A stretch of DNA of 59,269 bases from an uncultured Opitutales bacterium (GTDB taxonomy: Bacteria > Verrucomicrobiota > Verrucomicrobiia > Opitutales > Intestinicryptomonadaceae): positions 1 through 59,269 of the forward strand of contig CALXLX010000037.1 in NCBI GenBank assembly GCA_944389315.1, given 5' to 3'. How positions within the stretch are numbered: the first letter of the stretch is position 1; each line of letters starts with the position of its first letter. The translations under genes and the position numbers were made by a program. The notes below the pieces were generated by a model, which worked only from the letters and a program-made list of their open reading frames with translations, was not told the origin of the DNA and made no database searches. Of this stretch, positions 1 through 7,427 are shown piece after piece.

Positions 1-1
1 C

Positions 2-715
2 GTGCTCGACAGACTCTGCAGTATGGCGCGGGACGGCGTATCCACCTGGACATTGGATCAGGCGGCCAAGGATATTATGGCGGAGTACTCTTGCAGGAGT
101 GCGTGTTATAAATACAAGGCCGGCGATCTGAGGTATCCGGGCTATGTATGTCTTTCCGTAAACGATGAGGTTATACACGGCATAGGCTCCAAGCAGAGGA
201 TACTAAAGTCGGGTGACATCATCAGCATGGACGTGAGCGTCATTTATAAAGGTTATGTAGGCGACAACACCCGCACGGTACTCATCGGAGATGTGGCGCC
301 CGAGACTGCGGCGCTTGTAAAGGCCACGGACGAAGCCCTTAAGGCGGGCATAGCCATGGCGCGCAGCGGCAACAGGGTAGGGGATATTTCCCATGCGATA
401 CAGACGTATGTGGAATCGCGCGGATACGGCGTTGTAGAGGAATTCACGGGGCACGGAGTCGGAAGGCACATGCACGAGGATCCCCAGATACCCAATTACG
501 GCAGGCCGGGGACAGGTCCGGTATTGCGCGCGGGTATGACGCTGGCGATAGAGCCTATGATAACCATGGGCAGTCCCCGCATAAGTTTCGACGACGACGG
601 TTGGACTGTTCGCACGGCGGACGGCAAGCCGAGCTGCCACATAGAGCATACGGTTCTTGTGACAAACGGCGACCCCGAGATTCTGACTCTGCCGGATTTG
701 AATTTCCGCCCGTGA
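2..715 (+). CDS. map: Methionine aminopeptidase type I, 5' end cut by window edge
   Basis: Removes the initiator methionine from nascent cytosolic proteins. The visible 237 codons cover nearly the whole pita-bread fold. The five metal ligands are present at D77, D88, H151, E184 and E215, with the substrate histidine at H59. Each is exactly 20 less than the E. coli MetAP numbering, so only about 20 N-terminal residues lie outside the window and the GTG at position 2 is an internal valine codon. The reading frame ends 98 bases before rpsM. In many bacteria map sits between secY and infA-rpmJ-rpsM; here infA and rpmJ are not between map and rpsM. Very confident in identity; the true start cannot be seen. 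Confidence 0.95.
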   Translation: MLDRLCSMARDGVSTWTLDQAAKDIMAEYSCRSACYKYKAGDLRYPGYVCLSVNDEVIHGIGSKQRILKSGDIISMDVSVIYKGYVGDNTRTVLIGDVAPETAALVKATDEALKAGIAMARSGNRVGDISHAIQTYVESRGYGVVEEFTGHGVGRHMHEDPQIPNYGRPGTGPVLRAGMTLAIEPMITMGSPRISFDDDGWTVRTADGKPSCHIEHTVLVTNGDPEILTLPDLNFRP

Positions 716-813
716 GGAATCGCGGATGGAAAATTTGAAGGTTTTGATAAAAAAAGACTTTTCAAGAGAAAAAAAATCATCATACTGACAACTTTTTTCA
801 ACATAGAAAACAT

Positions 814-1191
814 ATGCCAAGATTATTAGGAGTTGACATTCCCGACAACAAGCGCGTTGAGTTCGCGCTCAGATACATATACGGAATAGGCCCGACGCGC
901 GCGAAGATGATTTGCGAGGCGGTTGGCATTCCCGAGCAGATGCGCGCCAAGGAGCTGACAGACGAGTACATCAACAAGATAATGTCGTTTGTGGCCGAGA
1001 AGCAGTTCAAGTTAGAGGGCGATCTGCGCCGCGAGGTGACGGGCAATCTGAAGCGTCTTGTGGCGGTTAAGTCCTACAGGGGACTGCGCCACATGAAGGG
1101 GCTGCCGGTACGCGGGCAGCGCACCCGCACGAATGCGCGCACTCGCAAGGGCGTCCGCAAGACGGTGGGCGTTGTTTCCAAGAAAGACTAA
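814..1191 (+). CDS. rpsM: 30S ribosomal protein S13 (uS13)
   Basis: S13 binds the head of the 30S subunit and contacts the P-site tRNA and 50S bridges. The 125-residue product begins [17 protein letters not shown] and has the helix-two-turn-helix segment with IYGIGPTRA near residues 22-30. The [15 protein letters not shown] segment near 90 and a basic C-terminal tail are typical of the family, as is the length. First gene of the rpsM-rpsK-rpsD-rpoA-rplQ cluster. The start ATG follows an A-rich stretch with no Shine-Dalgarno sequence, which recurs in this window. Confidence 0.98.
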   Translation: MPRLLGVDIPDNKRVEFALRYIYGIGPTRAKMICEAVGIPEQMRAKELTDEYINKIMSFVAEKQFKLEGDLRREVTGNLKRLVAVKSYRGLRHMKGLPVRGQRTRTNARTRKGVRKTVGVVSKKD

Positions 1192-1219
1192 TATTACTCG
1201 CAAACTTTAATAACAGAAA

Positions 1220-1732
1220 ATGAGCGAAGACAAAAAAGAACTTGAGACGAAGTCGGTCGAGAACGCGGCCGAAACTCCGCAGACGGCGGCTGAAGAGCCC
1301 GCAAAGCCCTCGCAACCTACTGCGAAGGATCTTCTTTCCGAGGATGTCGGGGAGTTGAAAATCAGGAAGGCCAAGGGCAGCAAGAATGTCCATTCTGGTA
1401 TCTGCAACATAAATGCGACTTTCAACAACACGAAGGTTTCCTTCACGGACCAGCAGGGCAATGTCATAAGCTGGTCGAGCGCGGGCAAGATGAACTTCCG
1501 CGGAAGCCGCAAGAGCACGGCGTACGCGGCGCAGGTTGTCACGCAGGACGCGGGCAAGGTTGCCATGAGCCACGGCATGAAGGAAGTTGCAGTGAAGGTT
1601 CGCGGGCCCGGCATGGGGCGCGACTCCGCGATACGCGCGCTTCAGGCGCTCGGGTTTGTGGTCACGGCCATCGCCGACGTCACGCCCGTTCCGCACAACG
1701 GCTGCCGTCCTCCGAAGCGCAGGAGAGTATAA
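1220..1732 (+). CDS. rpsK: 30S ribosomal protein S11 (uS11) with long N-terminal extension
   Basis: S11 sits on the 30S platform next to the mRNA exit. The conserved core runs from about residue 45 ([14 protein letters not shown]) to the C terminus, with [28 protein letters not shown] and the basic end CRPPKRRRV. The product is 170 residues, while the family is usually about 130. The first 45 residues are an acidic, proline/alanine-rich, low-complexity tail rich in Glu, Lys and Thr. No better internal start is evident: the next methionine lies deep in the core. The start is preceded by an A-rich context (cagaaaATG) without Shine-Dalgarno. Lies 28 bases after rpsM. Confidence 0.97.
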   Translation: MSEDKKELETKSVENAAETPQTAAEEPAKPSQPTAKDLLSEDVGELKIRKAKGSKNVHSGICNINATFNNTKVSFTDQQGNVISWSSAGKMNFRGSRKSTAYAAQVVTQDAGKVAMSHGMKEVAVKVRGPGMGRDSAIRALQALGFVVTAIADVTPVPHNGCRPPKRRRV

Positions 1733-1754
1733 TTTTTAACAAGGAGAATTTCAG

Positions 1755-2363
1755 ATGTCCCGTTATACAGGTCCAGTCACCAGATTAAACCGCCGTTTCG
1801 GACAGCCGCTTTTTGCGGAGAAGAAGTCCAACGGCCACAAGCCCTATTTGCCCGGCCAGCACGGCCCGCGTTTGCGCCGCCGCGTGTCGGACTATTCCAT
1901 GGGCTTGAACGAAAAGCAGAAGCTGCGTTTCATGTTCGGCCTGACCGAGAAGCAGTTCCGCCTGACATTCGAGCGAGCCAAGAGAATACCCGGCGTCACC
2001 GGCGAGATATTCATGCGCTTCCTCGAGATGCGTTTGGACAACGTAGTTTACAGCCTCGGGTTTGCCCGCAGCCGCAAGGCGGCGCGCCAGTTTGTCACGC
2101 ACGGGCACATAAAGGTAAACGGCCGCAAGGTTGACATACCTTCCTACGAGTGCTCCGAGGGCGACGTTGTGGAGGTTTCCGAGAGGAGCAGCTCCCGCCA
2201 GCTGGCGCAGCACTGCATGGAGGATTCCACCGCCCGCGCCGTTCCCGCATGGCTCGAGCGCGACGACGCTTCATTCAAGGGCACGGTAAGCCGCGCTCCG
2301 ATACGCGACGAGATGGACAAGACCATCAACGAGCAGCTCATCGTCGAGTTCTACTCCAGATAG
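1755..2363 (+). CDS. rpsD: 30S ribosomal protein S4 (uS4), zinc-free form
   Basis: S4 is a primary 16S rRNA-binding protein that nucleates 30S assembly and in many bacteria represses its own operon. The 202-residue product has the N-terminal domain with [13 protein letters not shown] near 32-44. The S4 RNA-binding domain spans about 95-160 and includes [16 protein letters not shown] and [18 protein letters not shown]. There are no cysteines in the N-terminal region, so it is the zinc-independent type. A clear Shine-Dalgarno (aaggag) precedes the ATG, unlike its neighbours rpsM and rpsK. Five of its seven isoleucines use ATA. Confidence 0.98.
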   Translation: MSRYTGPVTRLNRRFGQPLFAEKKSNGHKPYLPGQHGPRLRRRVSDYSMGLNEKQKLRFMFGLTEKQFRLTFERAKRIPGVTGEIFMRFLEMRLDNVVYSLGFARSRKAARQFVTHGHIKVNGRKVDIPSYECSEGDVVEVSERSSSRQLAQHCMEDSTARAVPAWLERDDASFKGTVSRAPIRDEMDKTINEQLIVEFYSR

Positions 2364-2404
2364 TAGTCGCAAGTAACCCAGAACCCTAAAGAACGGAGTA
2401 AAAA

Positions 2405-3415
2405 ATGGCAAAACGCCTTGGAAAATTTGAATTGCCGAAACGCCTCGTCAAGGACGAGGCCACGGCTACGGACACCTACGCGAAGTTTATCGCCGAGCCC
2501 TTTGAGACGGGTTTCGGGCACACGATAGGCAACGCTTTGCGCAGGGTTCTTCTCAGTTCGATAGAGGGTGCGGCAATCAGCTCAATCAAGATAGAGGGTG
2601 TTGACCACGAGTTTCAGAGCGTCGACGGCATAGTCGAGGACGTCACTGAGATAGTGCTCAACCTCAAGAAGATCAAGATAAAGAGCGCATCGAGGGACAA
2701 GAAGCGCCTGATGATAGACGTCGAGAAGGAGGGCGAGGTTACAGCCGCCGACATTCAGCCCGACGCCGATATACAGATTGTCAATCCCGAACAGGTTATT
2801 TGCACGCTGGACACCAAGAAGCGCTTTGTTGCCGAGGTTGAGATTTCCGTAGGCAGGGGTTGGAGACCCGCCGAGGAGAACAAGTACGAGGATCAGCCCA
2901 TAGGGGTCATAGCGGTGGATTCGCTTTTCAGCCCGATACAGCTGGTAAAGTACGGCGTGGAGGCCACGCGCGTAGGCCAGATGACGGATTTCGACAAGCT
3001 CACCATCGAGATAACCACCGACGGCAGAATCACCCCCGACGAGGCGATGAAGGACGCTGCGGTCATACTCAAGCACCACATAGATCTCTTCGACAAGATC
3101 AACGACCAGGAGATAGAGTTTGAGTCAGCCGGCAAGGAGGTAAGCGAGGAGCAGAACAGGCTCAGGAAGCTGCTGAACATGAGCGTCAACGAGATAGAGC
3201 TTTCTGTCCGCGCGGCGAACTGCCTGAACAACGCCAACATAACCACGGTTGGCGAGCTGGCCATGAAGAGCGAGCAGGAGATGCTCAAGTACAGGAATTT
3301 CGGAAAGAAGTCCCTGAACGAGATAAAGAGCAAGCTCGAGCAGCTCGGCCTTTCACTCGGCATGAAGATAGACGAGCGTCTCATAGATTCGGCTTCGGCG
3401 CCCGCAATCCAATAA
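2405..3415 (+). CDS. rpoA: DNA-directed RNA polymerase alpha subunit
   Basis: The alpha dimer scaffolds RNA polymerase assembly, and its C-terminal domain binds UP elements and activators. The 336-residue product has the N-terminal dimerisation domain (FGHTIGNALRRVLLSS near 38-53) and the helix-hairpin-helix C-terminal domain from about residue 258. ELSVRAANCLNNANITTVG there keeps the DNA-contacting Arg and Asn. Preceded by a Shine-Dalgarno-like cggag. By hand count its isoleucine codons are about 20 ATA, 8 ATC and 4 ATT, a striking preference for ATA in a highly expressed gene. Standard place between rpsD and rplQ. Confidence 0.98.
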   Translation: MAKRLGKFELPKRLVKDEATATDTYAKFIAEPFETGFGHTIGNALRRVLLSSIEGAAISSIKIEGVDHEFQSVDGIVEDVTEIVLNLKKIKIKSASRDKKRLMIDVEKEGEVTAADIQPDADIQIVNPEQVICTLDTKKRFVAEVEISVGRGWRPAEENKYEDQPIGVIAVDSLFSPIQLVKYGVEATRVGQMTDFDKLTIEITTDGRITPDEAMKDAAVILKHHIDLFDKINDQEIEFESAGKEVSEEQNRLRKLLNMSVNEIELSVRAANCLNNANITTVGELAMKSEQEMLKYRNFGKKSLNEIKSKLEQLGLSLGMKIDERLIDSASAPAIQ

Positions 3416-3436
3416 CAATAAAAATATTTTCAGAAA

Positions 3437-3976
3437 ATGCGTCACAGCAAACATACACACACATTGGGCGTGAAGAAAGAGCATCGCGCGTCGATGATGG
3501 CCTCCCTTGCGGCGGCTCTCTTTCGCCACGACAGAATCAAAACAACTCTCAGCGCGGCAAAGGCTTTGCGTCCTTTCGCGGAAAAAGTGATAACTTTGGC
3601 CAAGAAGGCGGCCGCTTCGGAGGACAAGGCGGTAAAGCTTCATTATCGTCGCATGGCGCTGGCCAGGGTTCGCGACGAGGAGGCTATATACCAGCTCTTC
3701 GTCAAGAAGGTTGAGAAATTCCTCGAGCGCAAGGGCGGATATACCCGCATCTACAAGCTTGTTCCCCGCGCGGGCGACGCCGCCAACATGGCTCTCATAG
3801 AGCTTATAGAGGCGGGCGACAAGGGCTACAAGGACCATCCCAAAAAGGCTGCCGCCAAGAAGGCCCCGGCGAAGAAATCCGCCAAGAAGGCCGCTGCGAA
3901 GAAGGCCCAGCCCGAGGCTGCCGAGCAGTCGCAGGAAGCTGCGGCTCCCGCCGCCGAGGCGGAGAAGAAGGACTAA
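3437..3976 (+). CDS. rplQ: 50S ribosomal protein L17 (bL17) with Lys/Ala-rich tail
   Basis: L17 lies near the peptide exit tunnel of the 50S subunit. The core covers residues 1-125 (MRHSKHTHTLGVKKEHR at the start, TTLSAAKALRPFAEKVITLAKK near 35-56, YTRIYKLVPRAGDAANMALIEL near 98-119). The remaining 55 residues are a low-complexity tail of AAKKAPAKK-type repeats followed by an Ala/Glu/Pro-rich acidic end. The tail resembles histone H1-like or ribosomal-protein extensions of other bacteria. The family is usually 115-130 residues, so the tail is an addition. Last gene of the cluster, followed directly by two hairpins. Confidence 0.97.
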   Translation: MRHSKHTHTLGVKKEHRASMMASLAAALFRHDRIKTTLSAAKALRPFAEKVITLAKKAAASEDKAVKLHYRRMALARVRDEEAIYQLFVKKVEKFLERKGGYTRIYKLVPRAGDAANMALIELIEAGDKGYKDHPKKAAAKKAPAKKSAKKAAAKKAQPEAAEQSQEAAAPAAEAEKKD

Positions 3977-3988
3977 GTCCTCTTAACC

Positions 3989-4025
3989 CGCGCGCGGTTT
4001 CGTTCCGCGCGCGTTAGCATTTTTA
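3989..4025 (+). terminator. Rho-independent terminator after rplQ
   Basis: A perfect 9-bp GC-only stem (3989-3997 with 4005-4013) with a 7-base loop is followed by ttagcattttt. It lies 13 bases after the rplQ stop and closes the ribosomal/rpoA operon. Confidence 0.85.
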
Positions 4026-4028
4026 ACT

Positions 4029-4075
4029 GCAAGACGCGCTGGCGGCGCAGAACCGTTTGCGCGTCTTGCGTTTTT
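4029..4075 (+). terminator. Second tandem terminator-like hairpin
   Basis: An 11-bp perfect stem, GCAAGACGCGC at 4029-4039 with its complement at 4059-4069, has a 19-base loop and is followed by gttttt. Together with the hairpin at 3989 it makes a double stop after the operon. Confidence 0.7.
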
Positions 4076-4127
4076 CCGAGCGTTTTGCATGCGGAGGCCA
4101 TCCATTTGCGGCGCGGAGAAAATACTG

Positions 4128-4358
4128 ATGGTTTCAGCCATATCGACATATTTTGCGGTTGTCGCGGGGCTTGCGTTTGCGGCTTTTGCGTTCGCTTCGT
4201 ACATATTTTCCCGCAGGCGCAGGAAGATATACGAGTCTATGACGAACGCAAAGACCTACCACTGCCTGCGTTGCGACAGCGTTTATATCTCCTCCGACTC
4301 CGACGAGTCGGCCCCCTGCCCGAATTGCGGGTACAAGAACGGCAGGTTAAAGTTTTAA
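4128..4358 (+). CDS. Small membrane-anchored zinc-ribbon protein, unknown function
   Basis: A 76-residue product with one N-terminal membrane segment (about residues 3-26, Ala/Phe-rich), a basic stop-transfer cluster SRRRRK, and a cytosolic zinc ribbon made of two CxxC knuckles (CLRC and CPNC) separated by 14 residues. The ATG at 4128 was chosen because GGAG lies 9 bases upstream; an in-frame ATG at 4089 would add 13 residues. It stands between the rplQ terminators and guaA and ends 39 bases before guaA, so it may be co-transcribed with it. I do not recognise a characterised family; the ribbon alone does not justify names such as HypA. Confidence 0.75.
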   Translation: MVSAISTYFAVVAGLAFAAFAFASYIFSRRRRKIYESMTNAKTYHCLRCDSVYISSDSDESAPCPNCGYKNGRLKF

Positions 4359-4397
4359 AATCCAACAACAGTTATTCACCCTCCAAAACTGCATGCC

Positions 4398-5936
4398 ATG
4401 AATCAGAAAATAGCGGTACTGGACTTCGGTTCCCAATACACACAGGTTATAGCGCGCCGCATTCGCGAGTGCAACGTCTATTCGCAGATATTCCCTTTCA
4501 ATACGAAGGCCTCCGAGCTGAAGAAACTGGGCGTCTGCGGAGTGATACTCTCGGGCGGGCCGGCAAGCGTGCTTTCAAAGGGGGCTCCCAAGCCGGATAG
4601 GAAGATATTTGAGCTTGGGGTTCCGGTGTTGGGCATATGCTACGGGCTTCAGCTTATGGGCTCTTTGCTCGGCGGGCAGGTTGTATCCAGCAAGGAGCGC
4701 GAGTACGGCCATGGGGTTCTTTCCTTCAAGACTTGCGGAAGGCTGCTGAAGGGCATAGAGTCTCCCATGAAGGTTTGGAATTCTCATGGGGACAAAATCG
4801 TAAAGCTGCCTAAGGGCTTTAAGGCTATAGGAACTACGGAGAACTCTCCCTATGCGCTGATAGAGGATTTGGACAGAAGCTTTTACGGAATGCAGTTCCA
4901 TCCGGAGGTTGTGCATACGCCGGAAGGCATAAAAATCATCAAGAATTTCCTCTACGACATTTGCGGCTGTACGGGAGACTGGAAGATGTCCGACTATGTA
5001 GCAAGGGCGGTTGAGAACATCAGGAACACTGTCGGCGACAAGAAGGTCATACTGGGGCTCAGCGGCGGGGTGGACTCGTCCGTTGCGGCGGCTCTTATAC
5101 ACAAGGCAATAGGGGACCAGCTGACCTGCGTGTTTGTCGACAACGGCCTTCTGCGCAAAGACGAACGCGTAAAGGTCGAGAAGCTCTTCAGGGACAACTT
5201 CAAGATGCGCATGCGCACCGTGCGCGCGGAGAAGATATTTCTCGACAGGCTCAAGGGGGTCAAGGATCCGGAGCGCAAGCGCAAGATAATAGGTAAGACT
5301 TTCATAGAGGTGTTCGACAAGGCGGTAAAGTCCATAGGAGATGTCGATTTCCTCGCCCAGGGGACGCTTTATCCCGACGTTATAGAGAGCGTTCCGATAG
5401 CGGGCAACCCCGCGAGCCTAATCAAGAGCCACCACAATGTAGGCGGGCTTCCCAAGCGCATGAAGCTTAAGCTGCTTGAGCCCCTGCGCGAGCTTTTCAA
5501 GGACGAGGTGCGCGCTCTGGGCAAGGAGCTGGGCCTTTCCCGCGAGGTTCTGTGGCGCCATCCCTTCCCGGGGCCCGGCTTGGGCGTGCGCGTTGTCGGC
5601 GAGATAAAGAAGGCGTATCTGGACGTTCTGCGCGAGGCCGACGACATTCTCATGCAGGAGATGCGTTCGAGCGGATACTACGAGAAGGTTTGGCAGTCTT
5701 TCGCGGTGTTCCTTCCCGTAAAGACTGTTGGCGTGATGGGCGATGAGCGCACTTACGACAACGCCGTTGCATTGCGCATAGTCGAAAGCACAGACGCCAT
5801 GACGGCCGACTGGGCGCACATACCGCACGAGCTTCTCGCGAAGATTTCCAACCGCATAATAAACGAGGTTAAGGGCATAAACAGGGTGTGCTTGGACATA
5901 TCTTCCAAGCCGCCGTCGACCATAGAGTGGGAATAG
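4398..5936 (+). CDS. guaA: GMP synthase (glutamine-hydrolysing)
   Basis: Converts XMP, glutamine and ATP to GMP, the last step of guanine nucleotide synthesis. The 512-residue protein has a class I glutamine amidotransferase domain with the Cys-His-Glu triad (C81 in GICYG, H168 and E170 in FHPEV). The ATP-pyrophosphatase domain follows, with P-loop SGGVDSS at 222-228. The C-terminal dimerisation domain ends in the usual KPPSTIEWE. Length is normal. No Shine-Dalgarno is apparent before the ATG. A terminator follows 46 bases after the stop. Confidence 0.98.
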   Translation: MNQKIAVLDFGSQYTQVIARRIRECNVYSQIFPFNTKASELKKLGVCGVILSGGPASVLSKGAPKPDRKIFELGVPVLGICYGLQLMGSLLGGQVVSSKEREYGHGVLSFKTCGRLLKGIESPMKVWNSHGDKIVKLPKGFKAIGTTENSPYALIEDLDRSFYGMQFHPEVVHTPEGIKIIKNFLYDICGCTGDWKMSDYVARAVENIRNTVGDKKVILGLSGGVDSSVAAALIHKAIGDQLTCVFVDNGLLRKDERVKVEKLFRDNFKMRMRTVRAEKIFLDRLKGVKDPERKRKIIGKTFIEVFDKAVKSIGDVDFLAQGTLYPDVIESVPIAGNPASLIKSHHNVGGLPKRMKLKLLEPLRELFKDEVRALGKELGLSREVLWRHPFPGPGLGVRVVGEIKKAYLDVLREADDILMQEMRSSGYYEKVWQSFAVFLPVKTVGVMGDERTYDNAVALRIVESTDAMTADWAHIPHELLAKISNRIINEVKGINRVCLDISSKPPSTIEWE

Positions 5937-6274
5937 CCCTCTTTGCGTTTGCCCGGGCTTTTTTTCACCGTAAAATAAAATCCCGCGGGGTTTATAAAAG
6001 CTCCGCGGGTTTTTTATAGGTTGGTATGGCCTCTTTGTTTTGGGGAATTATATAGGAAGGGGAGATTTACAGACCATGCATTAGAGAGAAAAGAAATAGA
6101 GGCTCTATTGCATGCTTATTCCAGGTCTTTCTTGTTTTTAGCCTTATTTCAAAAAACTTTTTATTCGGCCATATAGGCTAAAAAAAGCGTGTAAAATTAA
6201 AGCGGGAAAATTTCTTAGAAATATTTTTATAAATTATCGTTTTTAAGGAAGGTTTTTTCACGCGGGGATATTTT
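5937..6274. other. Convergent intergenic region guaA / GH43
   Basis: 338 bases between two convergent genes. Contains the guaA terminator (5982-6016); the rest is AT-rich with no open frame of interest, no RNA gene signature and no convincing minus-strand terminator for the GH43 gene. Confidence 0.7.
5982..6016 (+). terminator. Rho-independent terminator after guaA
   Basis: A 7-bp stem CCCGCGG (5982-5988) / CCGCGGG (6003-6009), extendable by two further pairs, is followed by seven T. Confidence 0.85.
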
Positions 6275-7318
6275 CTATTTCTTGTCGAAGACAGACATGT
6301 CCCACTCGTCGCGCCAGAGGACCTTGAATGAGCCGTCGTCCTTAAACTCTATGGGAAGCCATATGTAGCCGCTGTCGTAGGGGTGCTCGGGCCTGTTTAT
6401 GTCGAAGGCGGCTATGTAGGCATTGTCTTTGCCTTCAACCTTTATAATGCTCGACGACTGCCCCCCGAAGGTTTTCTCAGGCCCGAGACCGTTGAGCGGA
6501 TTCACGCCCTCGCAGGGGTTGCCCAGGCTTTTCCACTCGCCGAAGATGTTATCCGACACAAAGCTTCTTGCTGCATTCGGAGCCCATCCGGTGGACCCGG
6601 AGGCAAGCATGTAATATTTGCCGTCCTTCTTGAATACGCAAGGAGCCTCGGTCTTGAAGGTTATGCCCTTGCAGACTTTATATTCGCCCTCGGGCAACAG
6701 ATAGTCGGGGCGCATTTTTGCGGCTACAAAGGCCTTGTCGGGCTTTCTTACGGTCATGTGGTACAAGGTCCCGTCGGTGTCCTTAAATATGCAAAAGTCC
6801 CCGGTACCGTTGGGGGAATTTCCTGCCACAAATTTGTGCGAGTACTTAAACGGCCCCGCAGGGCTTGGAGACGTGGCAACGCCCACAAATCCAACGTTAG
6901 TCCCCATTCCCCGCAAATAAAGCTTAAAGAACATAACAAAGGTCTTGGTCTTTTCGTTGTAGACAACCTTGGGCCTGTCCTGGTTGCAGTCGAAAGCCAG
7001 ATCTGAAAGAGGATCCGTCTTAGTAAGCGACAGCATGGGTCCGAAATCGTGCCAGACAACAAGGTCCTTTGAGGCGTAGCAGCGTATGCCCGCGTCCGCA
7101 TGGGTTTTTTCGGACAAGCCCTTCTCCTTTTCCTCTCCGTAAAGATAATAGATGCCCTCGTGGAAAATCACGTTGCCTCCGTGCGCGTTTATAACGTTCT
7201 TTGCCGAATCCAAAAATGGCTGGGCGGGCTTGAAATCGGCGGCGCGGGCCGATATTAGCGCGGCGCATGCGAGGCAGAAAGCTAAAAATCTGCAAGTCCT
7301 AAAAAAAACATTCATCAT
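6275..7318 (-). CDS. Secreted GH43-family glycosidase, exo-beta-1,3-galactanase-like
   Basis: A 347-residue five-bladed propeller glycosidase with a Sec signal peptide (cleavage near SARA-AD, residue 26). NAHGG at 44-48 opens blade one, where most GH43 enzymes carry a catalytic Asp base. DRPK at 114-117, TEAP with the likely general acid E224, and GGQ at 285-287 match the galactan 1,3-beta-galactosidase branch of GH43 (subfamily 24). In that branch the usual Asp base is absent and a Gln has been proposed to act instead. This suggests action on arabinogalactan side-chain-free galactan ends, but substrate is inference. Transcribed divergently from the GH-A gene at 7428. Confidence 0.85.
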   Translation of the reverse strand: MMNVFFRTCRFLAFCLACAALISARAADFKPAQPFLDSAKNVINAHGGNVIFHEGIYYLYGEEKEKGLSEKTHADAGIRCYASKDLVVWHDFGPMLSLTKTDPLSDLAFDCNQDRPKVVYNEKTKTFVMFFKLYLRGMGTNVGFVGVATSPSPAGPFKYSHKFVAGNSPNGTGDFCIFKDTDGTLYHMTVRKPDKAFVAAKMRPDYLLPEGEYKVCKGITFKTEAPCVFKKDGKYYMLASGSTGWAPNAARSFVSDNIFGEWKSLGNPCEGVNPLNGLGPEKTFGGQSSSIIKVEGKDNAYIAAFDINRPEHPYDSGYIWLPIEFKDDGSFKVLWRDEWDMSVFDKK

Positions 7319-7348
7319 AAAATCCCCGTTATTTGGTTTGTCCGAAGA

Positions 7349-7375
7349 ATATTAGAGCAGAGGGGCGCGTGTCAA
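7349..7375 (-). promoter_or_regulatory. Sigma70-type promoter for the GH43 gene at 6275
   Basis: A perfect TTGACA (-35) lies at 7375-7370 on the minus strand, with TAATAT 15 bases downstream (7354-7349) or AATATT at 16. This predicts a leader of about 20-25 bases before the ATG at 7318. Confidence 0.45.
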
Positions 7376-7391
7376 TCAGTCTTGGTTTGTG

Positions 7392-7420
7392 TTGACTAAA
7401 CTTTATCTGGGTGTGAAAAT
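7392..7420 (+). promoter_or_regulatory. Promoter for the GH-A gene, predicted leaderless
   Basis: TTGACT at 7392-7397, a 17-base spacer, then GAAAAT at 7415-7420. The expected transcription start falls at or beside the GTG at 7428. It is back-to-back with the minus-strand promoter; the two -35 boxes are 16 bases apart. Confidence 0.35.
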
Positions 7421-7427
7421 ATTTCCC

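Noticed and set aside
4085..4600. 171-codon plus-strand frame overlapping the zinc-ribbon gene and guaA
   Set aside because: It runs through two better-supported genes in another frame and has no recognisable protein features.
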